A DNA stretch of 64,000 nt from Bradyrhizobium lablabi (GCF_018129385.1 NZ_JAFCLN010000027.1:16673-80672); one strand, 5' to 3'; numbered from the stretch's first letter, positions 55,690 through 64,000 are shown. A program made the numbers and translations. The notes: generated by a model not told the origin, from the letters alone.

Positions 55690-55795
55690 GAAGAAGTCCT
55701 CCTGAACCCGCGTATCTCAAGCGGCTTGCCGCCAAGTCGCCTCTCGCGGTGACCTTGCAAATATAGCCTTCCGGCCACGGTCCGGCGACCTATTA

Positions 55796-55819
55796 CTTGG
55801 CAACGCCGGGCTTGCCAAG
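55796..55819. promoter_or_regulatory. Perfect dyad upstream of pckA
   Basis: CTTGGCAA-N8-TTGCCAAG is a perfect 8-base inverted repeat centred about 118 bases before the pckA start, in a 271-base gap between pckA and the CHAT gene. It looks like an operator for a dimeric regulator; a hairpin at the border is an alternative. The regulator is not identified. Confidence 0.5.
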
Positions 55820-55960
55820 CCGATCCCGGAATATTTGGTTTATTCCATGGCGAGCTTGAGCCGTCTCAAACACTTGCCGCGCTGCCGCGCTTTCTTTGCA
55901 AATGCGGATGGTAGCGCGACCATCTGCCGCGAGACGTTTTGCGTCGCACAATCACGGAAA

Positions 55961-58552
55961 TCAGCGAGCCGCCCCTTCACCGATCAGCGCAAACGGACCC
56001 CAGAAGCCGGGATAGGCATTACGCGGCGACGAGGCATCGTTGAGATAAGCGAGCATCGCCTGGCGCAGCACCTCGGCGCGGCCAAGTTTGGGGTCGGCTT
56101 TCAGCCGATCGAAGGTCGACGTGGTGAGGCGCGTCGCCGCAGCGGAATCGACCGACCAGTGCGTCACCAGCAGCGCCCGCGCGCCGGCATAGAAGAACGA
56201 GCGTGCAAGACCGGACAGCGCCTCGGCGCCGGGCTTGTCGCCGGCAATGGTGTTGCAGGCCGAGAGCACCACCCAGTCGGCATTGAGTTTGAGCTGCGCG
56301 ACTTCGCTCGACGTGAGTAGCCCATCGTCGAACTCCGACGGCTGTGCGGGAATGCTTAGCGCCAGCGACGGTTCGGCAAGACCCTTTACGTCGCCGGCGA
56401 CGAGACCGTGGGTGGCGAAATAGATGATGGCGTAATCGGCAAGCGGCGTGCGCTTGAGCGTCGTCTCGCTGGCGTCAGCGCCGAGATGGATGTCGGACGC
56501 GGGAACGCCGAGATCCTTTGCCACCGCATTCAGTTCATCGGCGGTGTCGGGCAGTTGCGGCAGGGCTTGCGCCAGCCGCGCGCGATCGACGCCGGCGCCG
56601 CGCCAGAATTCGGTATAGGCGCCGGTCACCACGCTGCGCGAGGCCGTCTTGATGGCCGTGCGCCGGTCGCCGCCTTGCTTCGACGGATCGAACAGCGGGT
56701 CGCCAAAGCCGGTCATCGGTTTTGCGCCGGGATCGCGCCGCGCAAATGCCCGCAGCGCTTTCAGGCTGGTCACCGACGGCAGCACCGAGACGGCCTGACG
56801 CTTCAACAGCCACGCCGCATCGCGATAGCCCTCGAACTTTTCCGGAATCGCCAGCGGCGGCTTTTCCGTCACCAACAAGTGAAACGGCAGCGCCGTCAGC
56901 GCACCGGATGGTGCGATCAACAGGCTGCGCTTGTCCCTGATCAACGGCTCGAGCGGCGCGAGCAAATCAGTATAGAGCTCATTGGCCAGCGCCAGATCGA
57001 ACAGGCCGGACTTGCCCGATGCCTCCGTCAGTCCCGCGATATCGAGGCCGCGCCGGAAGGCGGCGATCTTTTGCGACAGCGCCTCGCCGCCGATCGGCAG
57101 CGGCTTCCAGTCGAACCCTTCGCGCGTGATCGCGAAGGCAAAGCTTTCCTTCTCCGCCACCGCGAACAGCACCATCGCCTCGTCGCTCGTCAGCAGCGAC
57201 TGAATCTCCTTCGCGGTGATCGGCAGCGGGCTGGACAGGGCGGAATAGTCGGGGAATTCCCTGGCCAGCGTCTTTTGCAAGGTGGCGCGCTCGGCCGAGA
57301 TCGCGGCCAGCCGCGCCTTTCCGCGCGCCTCGGTGGCGGCATCGCGCCTGGCGCGATCCTTCGAGACCGCCGCGACGATTGCCTTGTCGAGCGCCTCAGT
57401 CTCCGAGCCAAGATCCTGATCCCTGCGGACCAGTTCGGCGAGGCGGTCATTGCCGGCGGCGATGCGCACGGCGAGCTTGTTCACCGCGGAAGCGGCCGAG
57501 GATTGCGTGCCGCGCTGGATCACGTTGAGCGCATCGTTCAGCGCCTGCTCCGAAGGCAGCAATTGCCGGCGCTGCGCATCGAACAATATGGGCAGCGCGA
57601 CGCGGATCTGCGCGCGGCTGCTGCCGATCAGCCGCTGCACCAGCGGCAGGGCGTCGGCCACGCGGCCTTTTGCGCGATAGAGGAAGGCGAGATTGTTAGC
57701 CGAGATCGCCGTATCCGGATGATCGGCGCCGACCGCACGCTCGCGGATCGCGAGGGCCCGCTCGTAGAGCGGTTCGGCATCGGCAAGCCGGCCACGCCGC
57801 TCATAGAGGTCCGCAAGATTGTTCAGCGAACGTGCCACATCGGGATGATCGGCGCCCAGCGCTTTTTCGCGGATCGCCAGCGAACGCCTGATCATCGGCT
57901 CGGCTTCCGCGTAGCGGCCCTGAACCTTGGCGACCTGGCCGAGATTGTTGAGCAGCGTCGCGACCGCGGGATGTTCGGGGCCTCCCACCTTCTCGTAGAT
58001 CGCGAGCGCGCGCCTGAACAACGGCTCGGAATCGCGATGGCGGCCCTGCTTTTCGTAGTGGGTTGCCATGTTGTTGAGGGATTGCGCGAGATCGGGATGC
58101 GAGGCTCCGAGCGATCGCTCGCGGATGGCGAGCGCGCGCTTGAACAGCGGTTCGGCGTCGGCAAAGCGTTCCTGGCGCTGATAAAGCGCCGCGAGGTTGT
58201 TCAGCGTCGATGCCACCTCGATCGAATCGAGGCCGGTCGTCTTCTCGAAGATGGAGATCGCGCGCTTGTAGAGCGGCTCGGCCTCGGCGTCCCGCCCGGT
58301 GCTGCTATAGAGCTGGCCGAGATTGTTGAGCGCACCCGCGACATCGCGGTGAGCCGGGCCATAGGTCTTTTCCATATCCGCCAGCAGCTTTTCCGCCAGC
58401 GGAATGGCTTCGGAATATTTTCCGGCTTTGCTGAGCTCTGCGATGTGTCCGCTGCGCGCGGCAACGTTCTGCGCCAATGACGGCGCCGTGAGGCAGGTGC
58501 TTGCGGCCAGGGCGAGCCACAACGACAGGGCAAACCGATTGCGGGATTTCAT
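55961..58552 (-). CDS. Exported TPR-CHAT protein (caspase-like)
   Basis: An 863-residue protein with a signal peptide (FALSLWLALAASTCLTAPSL then AQN). Residues about 35-300 form six 42-residue kinesin-light-chain-type TPR units, each near LNNLA..Y...G...AEPL..RAL.I.E...G..HP. A helical linker follows (about 330-450), then the C-terminal CHAT domain (about 560-863) with the His in YFATHGLVAGD (His 715) and Cys in LSACNTIAGD (Cys 766), an intact caspase-type dyad, then GGARSFFYAGARALLVTHWS-like ending. It should act in the periplasm; target and partners are unknown. It lies between pckA and the ChvI/ChvG module. Confidence 0.88.
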   Translation of the reverse strand: MKSRNRFALSLWLALAASTCLTAPSLAQNVAARSGHIAELSKAGKYSEAIPLAEKLLADMEKTYGPAHRDVAGALNNLGQLYSSTGRDAEAEPLYKRAISIFEKTTGLDSIEVASTLNNLAALYQRQERFADAEPLFKRALAIRERSLGASHPDLAQSLNNMATHYEKQGRHRDSEPLFRRALAIYEKVGGPEHPAVATLLNNLGQVAKVQGRYAEAEPMIRRSLAIREKALGADHPDVARSLNNLADLYERRGRLADAEPLYERALAIRERAVGADHPDTAISANNLAFLYRAKGRVADALPLVQRLIGSSRAQIRVALPILFDAQRRQLLPSEQALNDALNVIQRGTQSSAASAVNKLAVRIAAGNDRLAELVRRDQDLGSETEALDKAIVAAVSKDRARRDAATEARGKARLAAISAERATLQKTLAREFPDYSALSSPLPITAKEIQSLLTSDEAMVLFAVAEKESFAFAITREGFDWKPLPIGGEALSQKIAAFRRGLDIAGLTEASGKSGLFDLALANELYTDLLAPLEPLIRDKRSLLIAPSGALTALPFHLLVTEKPPLAIPEKFEGYRDAAWLLKRQAVSVLPSVTSLKALRAFARRDPGAKPMTGFGDPLFDPSKQGGDRRTAIKTASRSVVTGAYTEFWRGAGVDRARLAQALPQLPDTADELNAVAKDLGVPASDIHLGADASETTLKRTPLADYAIIYFATHGLVAGDVKGLAEPSLALSIPAQPSEFDDGLLTSSEVAQLKLNADWVVLSACNTIAGDKPGAEALSGLARSFFYAGARALLVTHWSVDSAAATRLTTSTFDRLKADPKLGRAEVLRQAMLAYLNDASSPRNAYPGFWGPFALIGEGAAR

Positions 58553-58651
58553 GGATAGCGGACTTTTGTTGCACGACGGCCCCGCAACGCGAGGCCATGC
58601 ATGGGTCGCCGCAGACCGCGGGCCCGTTCAAACCGGCGGGCCGGCAATCGG

Positions 58652-59386
58652 CTAGGTCTTCGCCCGCGCTTCTCCCGCCAATTTGACCAGCATCTTGCGC
58701 AGCTCACCGGCGTTCCTCACCCGCTCCGGAAAATCCAGCCGCAGCGTCGCTGCCCCGGCCTGCATGTCCATGCCGTCGGGATCACAACCGGTGCAGCGCC
58801 AGTCGGCTTCCTCCGCACCGAGCAGTTTTGTGGCGTAGAGATTCATCGCGTCGCGATGATCTTCGTTCATGTGCTCGACCGCGCCCTGCTCGGCTTCCAG
58901 CAAGCCCGCCGCATCCGAGATGTCGGTGAGGAATTGCGACGGCTTGAGATCGATGATCCGGCCGAAGCCGGCCACCAGATGCAGCCCTGAAGAGACGATC
59001 CGGAAGAAGGAAAAATCCTTGAAATCGGCGAACGCTTCCGCCGACGGATGGGCGTTGAGATAGCGCCGGCGCAACACGGCAGCGTGATCGCCCGTGGTCT
59101 CCTCCGCCCGTCCGGCCAGCATGATGCGCGCGCCCTCGAGCGGATCGCCGCTCGCCCGCTCGTCCAGCATCAGCGAGACCCTGCTGTCGCCGAGAATGTT
59201 TTTGGTGTGCACGGCGAGCCGCGAAATCAACAAAATCGGCGACGCATCGGCATCGGCCGCAACATTGACGAGGGAGCAGTAGGGATCGCCGCTGCCGGCC
59301 ATCAGGGTCGCCAGCGCCCCCTGGCGGCTCCTGCGGAGCAGCGATCGGGCCAGTTTAGAGGGGTCAAAATCAGCGGTTGGCTGCAT
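58652..59386 (-). CDS. HugZ/pyridoxamine-phosphate-oxidase-like protein with DUF2470
   Basis: A 244-residue protein. The N-terminal split-barrel domain (GALATLMAGSGDPYCSLVNV, LLISRLAVHTKNILGDSRVS) is of the FMN-binding PNPOx type, and the C-terminal DUF2470 part carries VEHMNEDHRDAMNLYATKLL. This pairing is typical of HugZ-like heme-utilisation proteins, but also of other uncharacterised members, so heme degradation is not asserted. It is 100 bases upstream of the CHAT gene on the same strand and divergent from chvI. Confidence 0.87.
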   Translation of the reverse strand: MQPTADFDPSKLARSLLRRSRQGALATLMAGSGDPYCSLVNVAADADASPILLISRLAVHTKNILGDSRVSLMLDERASGDPLEGARIMLAGRAEETTGDHAAVLRRRYLNAHPSAEAFADFKDFSFFRIVSSGLHLVAGFGRIIDLKPSQFLTDISDAAGLLEAEQGAVEHMNEDHRDAMNLYATKLLGAEEADWRCTGCDPDGMDMQAGAATLRLDFPERVRNAGELRKMLVKLAGEARAKT

Positions 59387-59601
59387 CAGGAATTTCCGGA
59401 CATGTTATTGCAATGAGACCCTTTTTCGGTCTAAACGGGATCCCGGATGGGTTGGACGCCCAGACCCCAGGAAGGGTTTTCGCGGAACTCGGTCACACTT
59501 CAGCCCAGCTTGCATTGCTCGGTTGACCGGTTCAAAGCCCATTTTAGCGGCGGATCGCCGGTTGCTCGCCGTTTTGGCCACTCTCTATCGAAAGCAGGCT
59601 C

Positions 59602-60303
59602 ATGCCCACAATCGCTCTGGTCGATGACGACCGCAACATTCTTACATCCGTCTCGATCGCGCTCGAAGCCGAGGGCTATCGCATCATGACCTATACGGAT
59701 GGCGCCTCCGCACTGGATGGTTTCCGCACCAGCCAGCCGGATCTCGCGATCCTCGACATCAAGATGCCGCGCATGGACGGCATGGAGACGCTGCGCCGGC
59801 TGCGGCAGAAATCCGATCTGCCTGTCATCTTCCTCACCTCCAAGGACGAGGAGATCGACGAATTGTTCGGCCTCAAGATGGGCGCCGACGATTTCATCCG
59901 CAAACCGTTCTCGCAGCGCCTGTTGGTGGAACGCGTCAAGGCGGTGCTGCGCCGCTCGGCGCCCAAGGACCCCACCGCCGTGCCGAAGGAGCCCGATGCA
60001 CGGGCACTTGATCGCGGGCTGCTGCGGATGGATCCGGAACGTCACACCTGCACCTGGAAGAACGAGCCGGTGACACTGACGGTCACGGAATTCCTGATCC
60101 TGCAGGCGCTGGCGACCCGCCCCGGCGTGGTCAAGAGCCGCAATGCGCTGATGGATGCCGCCTATGACGATCAGGTCTATGTCGACGACCGCACCATCGA
60201 CAGCCACATCAAGCGGCTGCGCAAGAAGTTCAAGGTCGTGGATGACGATTTCGAGATGATCGAGACGCTGTATGGCGTGGGCTATCGTTTCAAAGAAACC
60301 TGA
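59602..60303 (+). CDS. chvI: Response regulator ChvI
   Basis: A 233-residue OmpR-type regulator. The receiver domain has the acidic pocket DDD at 8-10, phosphoacceptor Asp 52 (AILDIKMPRMDG) and Lys in FLTSKDEEID. The C-terminal winged helix ends VDDRTIDSHIKRLRKKFKVV then YGVGYRFKE. ChvI with its kinase ChvG controls envelope, acid stress and host interaction genes in rhizobia and Agrobacterium. The place next to chvG, hprK and the PTS genes supports the name. The upstream region holds AGACC-N7-GGTCT at about 59416-59432. Confidence 0.93.
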   Translation: MPTIALVDDDRNILTSVSIALEAEGYRIMTYTDGASALDGFRTSQPDLAILDIKMPRMDGMETLRRLRQKSDLPVIFLTSKDEEIDELFGLKMGADDFIRKPFSQRLLVERVKAVLRRSAPKDPTAVPKEPDARALDRGLLRMDPERHTCTWKNEPVTLTVTEFLILQALATRPGVVKSRNALMDAAYDDQVYVDDRTIDSHIKRLRKKFKVVDDDFEMIETLYGVGYRFKET

Positions 60304-60413
60304 TTTTCGCTGGGCGCGGCCATTGTTAACTGACCAGGCCGCATGGTTTCGGCTAGGATGCAGCGTGGGCGCAATTCGCAAGTAAACCTCGCAACAACGG
60401 GCAGTGTTGGCCA

Positions 60414-62222
60414 TTGCTTGATCGTACGCAGCCTGATCCGGGCCACAACGACGGGGGCGTCTCGGCGCCGCTCGCGCCCGCCGGCGTTACCGATGACAAG
60501 CCGGCCGAAAAAGGCTGGCAGCGCCCGCTCGGCTGGCTACGCCGCGCCGGACAGTTCTTCTTCGCGCTGTCGTTCTCCAGCCTCACGCGCCGCATCGTCT
60601 CGCTCAACCTCGCCGGCCTCGTCGCGCTGGTTGCGAGCATCCTGTATCTGTCGCAATTCCGCGCCGGCCTGATCGAGGCGCGCGCGCAGAGCCTGCTGGT
60701 CTACGCCGAGATCATTTCCGAGGCGATCGCGGCTTCCGCCACGGTCGAAGGCAATGCGGTGACCATCGACGCCGACCGCCTGCTGGACCTCAAGCCCGGC
60801 GAGAGCTACGGCGTGCCCGACGAATACTCCGATTTCCCGATCAACCCCGAGCGCGTCGCGCCGGTGCTGCGCCGGCTGATCGCACCGACCAAAACCCGCG
60901 CCCGCATCTTCGGCAGCGATGGCGGCCTGATCCTGGACAGCCGCAACCTGTTCGCCCGTGGCGACGTGCTGCGCTTCGAATTGCCGCCGCCGTCCGCCGA
61001 CAAGCCCAACGTCCTCGAACGCGCCGTGGTCGGGATGCGCACCTGGCTCAACCGCGGCGACCTGCCGCTCTATCACGAACTCGGCCCCGAAGGCGGCCGC
61101 GGCTACAGGGAGGTCGGCCAATCGCTCGACGGCCAGAAGGCGAGCATGGTGCGCGTGACCGAGCGCGGTGCGGTGATCGTCTCGGTCGCCGTTCCCGTGC
61201 AGCGTTTCCGCGCCGTGCACGGCGCGCTGATGCTGACGACACAGGGCGACGATATCGACCAGATGGTGACCGCCGAGCGGCTCGCGATCCTGAAGGTGGG
61301 CGGCGTCGCTGCGGCCGTCATGATCGTGCTCTCGCTGCTGCTGGCCAGCACCATCGCCGGCCCGGTGCGGCGCCTTGCCGACAGCGCCGAGCGCGTCCGC
61401 CGCCGCATCCGCACCCGCGTGGAAATCCCCGACTTCACGCGCCGCCGCGACGAGATCGGGCATCTGTCGGGCGCGCTGCGCGACATGACGGATGCGCTCT
61501 ATAACCGCATCGAGGCGATCGAGATGTTCGCCGCCGACGTCGCGCATGAATTGAAGAACCCGCTGACCTCGATGCGCTCGGCCGTGGAAACGCTCCCACT
61601 GGCGCGCAACGAAAGCAGCCGTGCACGGCTGCTCGCCGTGATCGAGCACGACGTCAAGCGGCTCGACCGCCTGATCTCCGACATCTCCGACGCCAGCCGG
61701 CTCGACGCCGAGCTACAGCGTCAGGACATGACGCTGGTCGACCTCCGCCGCCTGCTGACGACGCTGACCACCGTCGCCAACGAAACCCGGCTCGGCCACG
61801 ACGTCGCGGTCGAGGTCCGTTTCGAAGGCCGGCCGACCGATGCTTTCGCCGTGCCGGGCCATGACTCCAGGCTCGGCCAGGTGATCTCCAACCTGCTGTC
61901 GAACGCGCAGTCGTTTTCGGAGCCGGGTCAAAAGGTGCGCATCGTCTGCCGCCGCGTGCGCGGCGAAATCGAGATCGTGGTCGATGACGATGGGCCCGGG
62001 ATCCGCGAGGATGCGCTCGACCGCATCTTCGAGCGCTTTTACACCGACCGTCCGCACCAGGGTTTTGGCCAGAATTCCGGCCTTGGCCTCTCGATCTCGA
62101 AACAGATCATCGAGGCTCATAGCGGGCGGATCTGGGCAGAGAACCGCCCCGGCCCTCCCGACGAGGACGGCAAGCCCACCGTGGCCGGCGCGCGCTTTAC
62201 GGTCAGGCTGCCGGTACAATGA
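60414..62222 (+). CDS. chvG: Sensor histidine kinase ChvG
   Basis: A 602-residue membrane kinase. An N-terminal helix (about 68-85, IVSLNLAGLVALVASILYLS), a large periplasmic sensor region (about 90-275), a second helix (VAAVMIVLSLLLASTIAG) with HAMP linker, HisKA with His 378 (AADVAHELKNPLTSMRSAV) and an HATPase domain (SNLLSNAQSFSEPG; DDDGPGIREDALDRIFERFY; GLGLSISKQIIEAHSG). TTG 60414 is the only start that fits; no ATG lies before the first helix. It senses acid or envelope signals (in homologues bound by the periplasmic repressor ExoR) and phosphorylates ChvI. Its stop overlaps hprK (ATGA). Confidence 0.93.
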   Translation: MLDRTQPDPGHNDGGVSAPLAPAGVTDDKPAEKGWQRPLGWLRRAGQFFFALSFSSLTRRIVSLNLAGLVALVASILYLSQFRAGLIEARAQSLLVYAEIISEAIAASATVEGNAVTIDADRLLDLKPGESYGVPDEYSDFPINPERVAPVLRRLIAPTKTRARIFGSDGGLILDSRNLFARGDVLRFELPPPSADKPNVLERAVVGMRTWLNRGDLPLYHELGPEGGRGYREVGQSLDGQKASMVRVTERGAVIVSVAVPVQRFRAVHGALMLTTQGDDIDQMVTAERLAILKVGGVAAAVMIVLSLLLASTIAGPVRRLADSAERVRRRIRTRVEIPDFTRRRDEIGHLSGALRDMTDALYNRIEAIEMFAADVAHELKNPLTSMRSAVETLPLARNESSRARLLAVIEHDVKRLDRLISDISDASRLDAELQRQDMTLVDLRRLLTTLTTVANETRLGHDVAVEVRFEGRPTDAFAVPGHDSRLGQVISNLLSNAQSFSEPGQKVRIVCRRVRGEIEIVVDDDGPGIREDALDRIFERFYTDRPHQGFGQNSGLGLSISKQIIEAHSGRIWAENRPGPPDEDGKPTVAGARFTVRLPVQ

Positions 62223-62746
62223 CGGACGAGGCGCGAGGCACCGTGCACGCGTCCGCCGTGCTGGTGGGCGACCGCGCGGTGCTGATTCGTGGCCCCTCCG
62301 GTTCCGGAAAGTCGCGCCTTGCTTTTGACCTGATTCTGGCCGGGCGTTCCGGGCAGATTCCGCCCGCCGTTTTGGTCGGCGACGACCGTGTCCATCTCGA
62401 CACAAGCGGCGGAAAACTGCTGGTGCGGCCGGCCGCCACACTGACCGGACTGATCGAGATTTTCGGCCTCGGCATCCGCCAGACGGAATATGTGCCCGAG
62501 GCCTTCGTGGGCCTCGTCGTAGACTTGGCGGCCGCGGATGCTGAACGGATGCCTGCGGCTGAATCACTCACTACCAAAATAAATGGTGTTGAATTACCGC
62601 GATTGCCCGTAAATCTACGGAATTCGCCCCTGCCGTTGATTGCAGCGGCCCTGACGACAACCCCCGGTTCACCCTCCGGCCTACCTTCGGCTGATTGCCG
62701 GAAGGGAATTGGTAACCATATTAGACCCACTATCGCGACGGAATGA
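62219..62746 (+). CDS. hprK: HPr kinase/phosphorylase, short alphaproteobacterial form
   Basis: A 175-residue protein with the Walker A loop GPSGSGKS at residues 25-32 (VLIRGPSGSGKSRLAFDLIL) and VGDDRVHL after it. The family's second motif (PVxPGRN..VE) is represented by LIEIFGLGIRQT. Compared with the full HprK of about 310 residues, the N-terminal domain is missing, as usual in this class. It should phosphorylate HPr on a serine. The C-terminal 40 residues are Pro/Ser-rich. The gene overlaps chvG by four bases. Confidence 0.9.
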   Translation: MTDEARGTVHASAVLVGDRAVLIRGPSGSGKSRLAFDLILAGRSGQIPPAVLVGDDRVHLDTSGGKLLVRPAATLTGLIEIFGLGIRQTEYVPEAFVGLVVDLAAADAERMPAAESLTTKINGVELPRLPVNLRNSPLPLIAAALTTTPGSPSGLPSADCRKGIGNHIRPTIATE

Positions 62747-62879
62747 GACCGGCGCGTGCTTCCCGCTTTACCGCCATTTTCCGGGATCAGCGCGACCGAA
62801 CCCTCTTGCGCGGGGGCGCTGGATGGTCAAAGTGGCGCGTTCGTGCGGTGCACCAAAAGCACCCACGAGGAGTTTCCCG

Positions 62880-63281
62880 ATGATTGGTCTTGTGCTTGTG
62901 ACCCATGGGCGCCTTGCCGACGAGTTCCGCGCAGCGCTCGAACACGTCATGGGTCCGCAAAAACAGATTGAGGCGATCACGATCGGCGCCGAAGACGATG
63001 CGGATTTATGTCGAAGTGACATTATCGAGGCGGTGAACCGCGTCGATAGCGGCGACGGGGTCGCCATCCTCACCGACATGTTCGGCGGCACCCCTTCCAA
63101 CCTCGCCATTTCCTGCATGAGCCGACCCAAGGTGGAAGTGCTCGCAGGCATCAATCTTCCCATGCTGGTCAAGCTCGCCAAGGTGCGCGAGGAGCGTTCC
63201 CTCCCCGACGCGATCGCCATGGCCCAGGAAGCCGGCCGCAAATACGTCACGATCGCCAGCCGCGTCCTCGCCGGCAAATGA
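62880..63281 (+). CDS. PTS system EIIA component, mannose/fructose family
   Basis: A 133-residue EIIA-Man-type protein. It begins MIGLVLVTHGRLADEFRAAL with the phospho-accepting His 9 and contains VAILTDMFGGTPSNLAIS. No EIIB, EIIC or EIID gene follows, so it belongs to the regulatory PTS in which phosphate ends on EIIA to signal carbon/nitrogen status rather than to transport sugar. GAGGAG precedes ATG 62880; an upstream start at 62709 lacks support. Overlaps the HPr gene by four bases. Confidence 0.93.
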   Translation: MIGLVLVTHGRLADEFRAALEHVMGPQKQIEAITIGAEDDADLCRSDIIEAVNRVDSGDGVAILTDMFGGTPSNLAISCMSRPKVEVLAGINLPMLVKLAKVREERSLPDAIAMAQEAGRKYVTIASRVLAGK

Positions 63282-63610
63282 GCGAGGACGACGACGCGCC
63301 GCCCGCAAACGATGCCGGGACGGCCGTGCCGCCGGATGCGATTTCCCGGGAACTGCTCATCATCAACAAGCGCGGCCTGCATGCGCGGGCCTCGGCCAAA
63401 TTCGTCCAGACGGTCGAGCGCTTCGAAGCGGATGTCTGGGTGACGCGCGGCAGTGAAACCGTCGGCGGCACCTCCATCATGGGCCTGATGATGCTGTCGG
63501 CTTCTCCGGGGACGCAGATCCTGGTTTCCGCCAAAGGCCCCGAGGCGCAGGCTGTGCTGGACGCGATCACCGCGCTGGTGAACGACAAGTTCAACGAAGA
63601 AGGGATTTGA
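63278..63610 (+). CDS. ptsH: Phosphocarrier protein HPr
   Basis: A 110-residue HPr with a Ser/Asp/Ala-rich N-terminal tail of about 20 residues. The His phosphorylation site is NKRGLHARASAKFVQTVERF with His 35 (His 15 of standard HPr). The serine site for HprK is GGTSIMGLMML with Ser 66 (Ser 46 equivalent). It passes phosphate from enzyme I to the EIIA encoded just upstream. Enzyme I is not in the window. Repeats fill the space after its stop. Confidence 0.95.
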   Translation: MSEDDDAPPANDAGTAVPPDAISRELLIINKRGLHARASAKFVQTVERFEADVWVTRGSETVGGTSIMGLMMLSASPGTQILVSAKGPEAQAVLDAITALVNDKFNEEGI

Positions 63611-63616
63611 GTTTCT

Positions 63617-63770
63617 TCCCCCTCGCCCCGCTCTTGCGGGGAGAGGTACGAGGCGAGCTTCGCTCGCTCTCGGGGGGTGAGGGGCTCTCTCCGCACGAGC
63701 GGTGCCCGATGGATACACCTGTACCCCCTCACCCGGATTGCTGCGCAATCCGACCTCTCCCCGCGAGCGG
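63617..63770. repeat. Palindromic repeat, family B-like (copy 4)
   Basis: CCCCCTCGCCCCGCTCTTGC then GGGGAGAGGT on the left, CCCCCTCACCCGGATTGCTG..GACCTCTCCCCGCGAGCGG on the right, matching the type at 28902-29041. Confidence 0.8.
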
Positions 63771-63982
63771 CAGGGCTATCGCATATGGCCCATTGAGCGT
63801 GTGAGCGAGCCCGGCCTTCATGGTTCGAGACGCGCCGCAGGCGGCGCTCCTCACCATGAGGGTTCTAGGATTTTGCCACGAAACAAGACCTCATCCTGAG
63901 GAGCCCGCCAAAGGCGGGCGTCTCGAAGGATGGCCACAACGAAGTCGCCTCATCGAGTCCTCGCTCATATGCGATAGCCCTG
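63771..63982. mobile_element. Inverted-repeat-ended segment carrying a family C repeat (family H)
   Basis: CAGGGCTATCGCATATG at 63771-63787 and its exact inverse CATATGCGATAGCCCTG at 63966-63982 enclose about 180 bases, including a complete family C palindrome. The outer family B end GAGCGG / GCAAGCGG continues on both sides, which suggests insertion into a family B repeat. No gene is inside. Confidence 0.55.
63819..63932. repeat. Palindromic repeat, family C (copy 3), nested
   Basis: CATGGTTCGAGACGCGCCGC..GCTCCTCACCATGAGGG on the left and CCTCATCCTGAGGAGCCCGC..GCGTCTCGAAGGATG on the right with a plain spacer of about 27 bases (GTTCTAGGATTTTGCC..). Confidence 0.87.
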
Positions 63983-64000
63983 CCGCAAGCGGGGAGAGGT

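Larger units (their letters stand above)
63611..64000. other. Repeat-filled region to the window edge
   Basis: 390 bases without a gene. They hold a family B-like repeat (from about 63617), then a family C repeat (63819-63932) set inside a larger pair of 17-base perfect inverted ends (63771-63787 and 63966-63982). The sequence after 63982 repeats a GCAAGCGGGGAGAGGT ending of the outer repeat. Confidence 0.75.

Noticed and set aside
56408..58480. 690-codon plus-strand frame opposite the CHAT gene
   Set aside because: Mirror of the repeated TPR sequence; no recognizable domain.
55961..58552. Type III CRISPR-linked TPR-CHAT (Craspase) protease
   Set aside because: The protein has a signal peptide and KLC-type TPRs, and there is no gRAMP/cas7-11 gene or array in the window.

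Overview
The window is a stretch of chromosomal, GC-rich alphaproteobacterial DNA. Gene order (rpmH-rnpA-yidC-engB-argB, dapD/dapE-truA-fmt-def, dnaX-ybaB-recR, and pckA near chvI-chvG-hprK-EIIA-HPr), the protein sequences and the many rhizobial-type palindromic repeats all point to Bradyrhizobium or a close relative in the Nitrobacteraceae. I see no rRNA, tRNA, prophage, integrase, transposase or CRISPR array. The only RNA gene recognised is the small SRP RNA.

Layout. 1-8.3 kb: start of a membrane sensor gene, the rpmH/rnpA/yidC translation and membrane-insertion cluster behind a clear sigma70-type promoter, engB, argB, a DUF1036 secreted protein, a HAD nucleotidase and dapD. 8.5-16 kb: two DUF805 membrane proteins and two paralogous winged-helix/TolB-like/TPR regulators arranged around a divergent GFA-mddA pair, then dapE. 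16-25.7 kb: a small GIY-YIG gene between two palindromic repeats, truA-fmt-def, CtrA-type sites before rmuC, a second GIY-YIG gene inside a split palindrome, an AmpG-like permease, recR-ybaB-dnaX and the SRP RNA. 25.9-36.7 kb: HIT protein, nudC, a PfkB kinase, an Lrp regulator, a phosphomannomutase/phosphoglucomutase, a retropepsin-like protease, hrpB, UDP-glucose dehydrogenase and an acyltransferase. 36.9-46 kb: a DNA polymerase I whose proofreading residues are lost, two LysE exporters, a GST, pyrE, a DUF2865 protein and a small accessory patch in which two genes each sit behind a GTTC-N7-GTTC (alphaproteobacterial LexA-type) box. 46-55.7 kb: glycogen phosphorylase, a thioesterase, arginase, a solute-binding protein, a DJ-1/PfpI protein with a divergent GlxA-type regulator, and pckA. 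56-63.6 kb: an exported TPR-CHAT protein, a HugZ-like protein, then chvI-chvG-hprK-EIIA-HPr, the regulatory PTS and acid/envelope-stress module.

Intergenic DNA is packed with at least six families of imperfect palindromes, mostly 80-150 bp, placed almost always at gene ends. Some are nested inside others, and both GIY-YIG genes are tied to the same family (called D here). Three points stand out: the pairing of GIY-YIG nuclease genes with family-D palindromes, which resembles the REP/RAYT arrangement but with a different nuclease; the duplicated SOS-type operator driving an unknown gene and a superinfection-immunity-like gene; and two perfect TTAA-N7-TTAA boxes with TTAACCAT repeated every 24 bp before rmuC.

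All family assignments come from reading motifs and overall similarity by eye. Nothing was searched against a database. Repeat family letters (A-H) are labels used only in this annotation.
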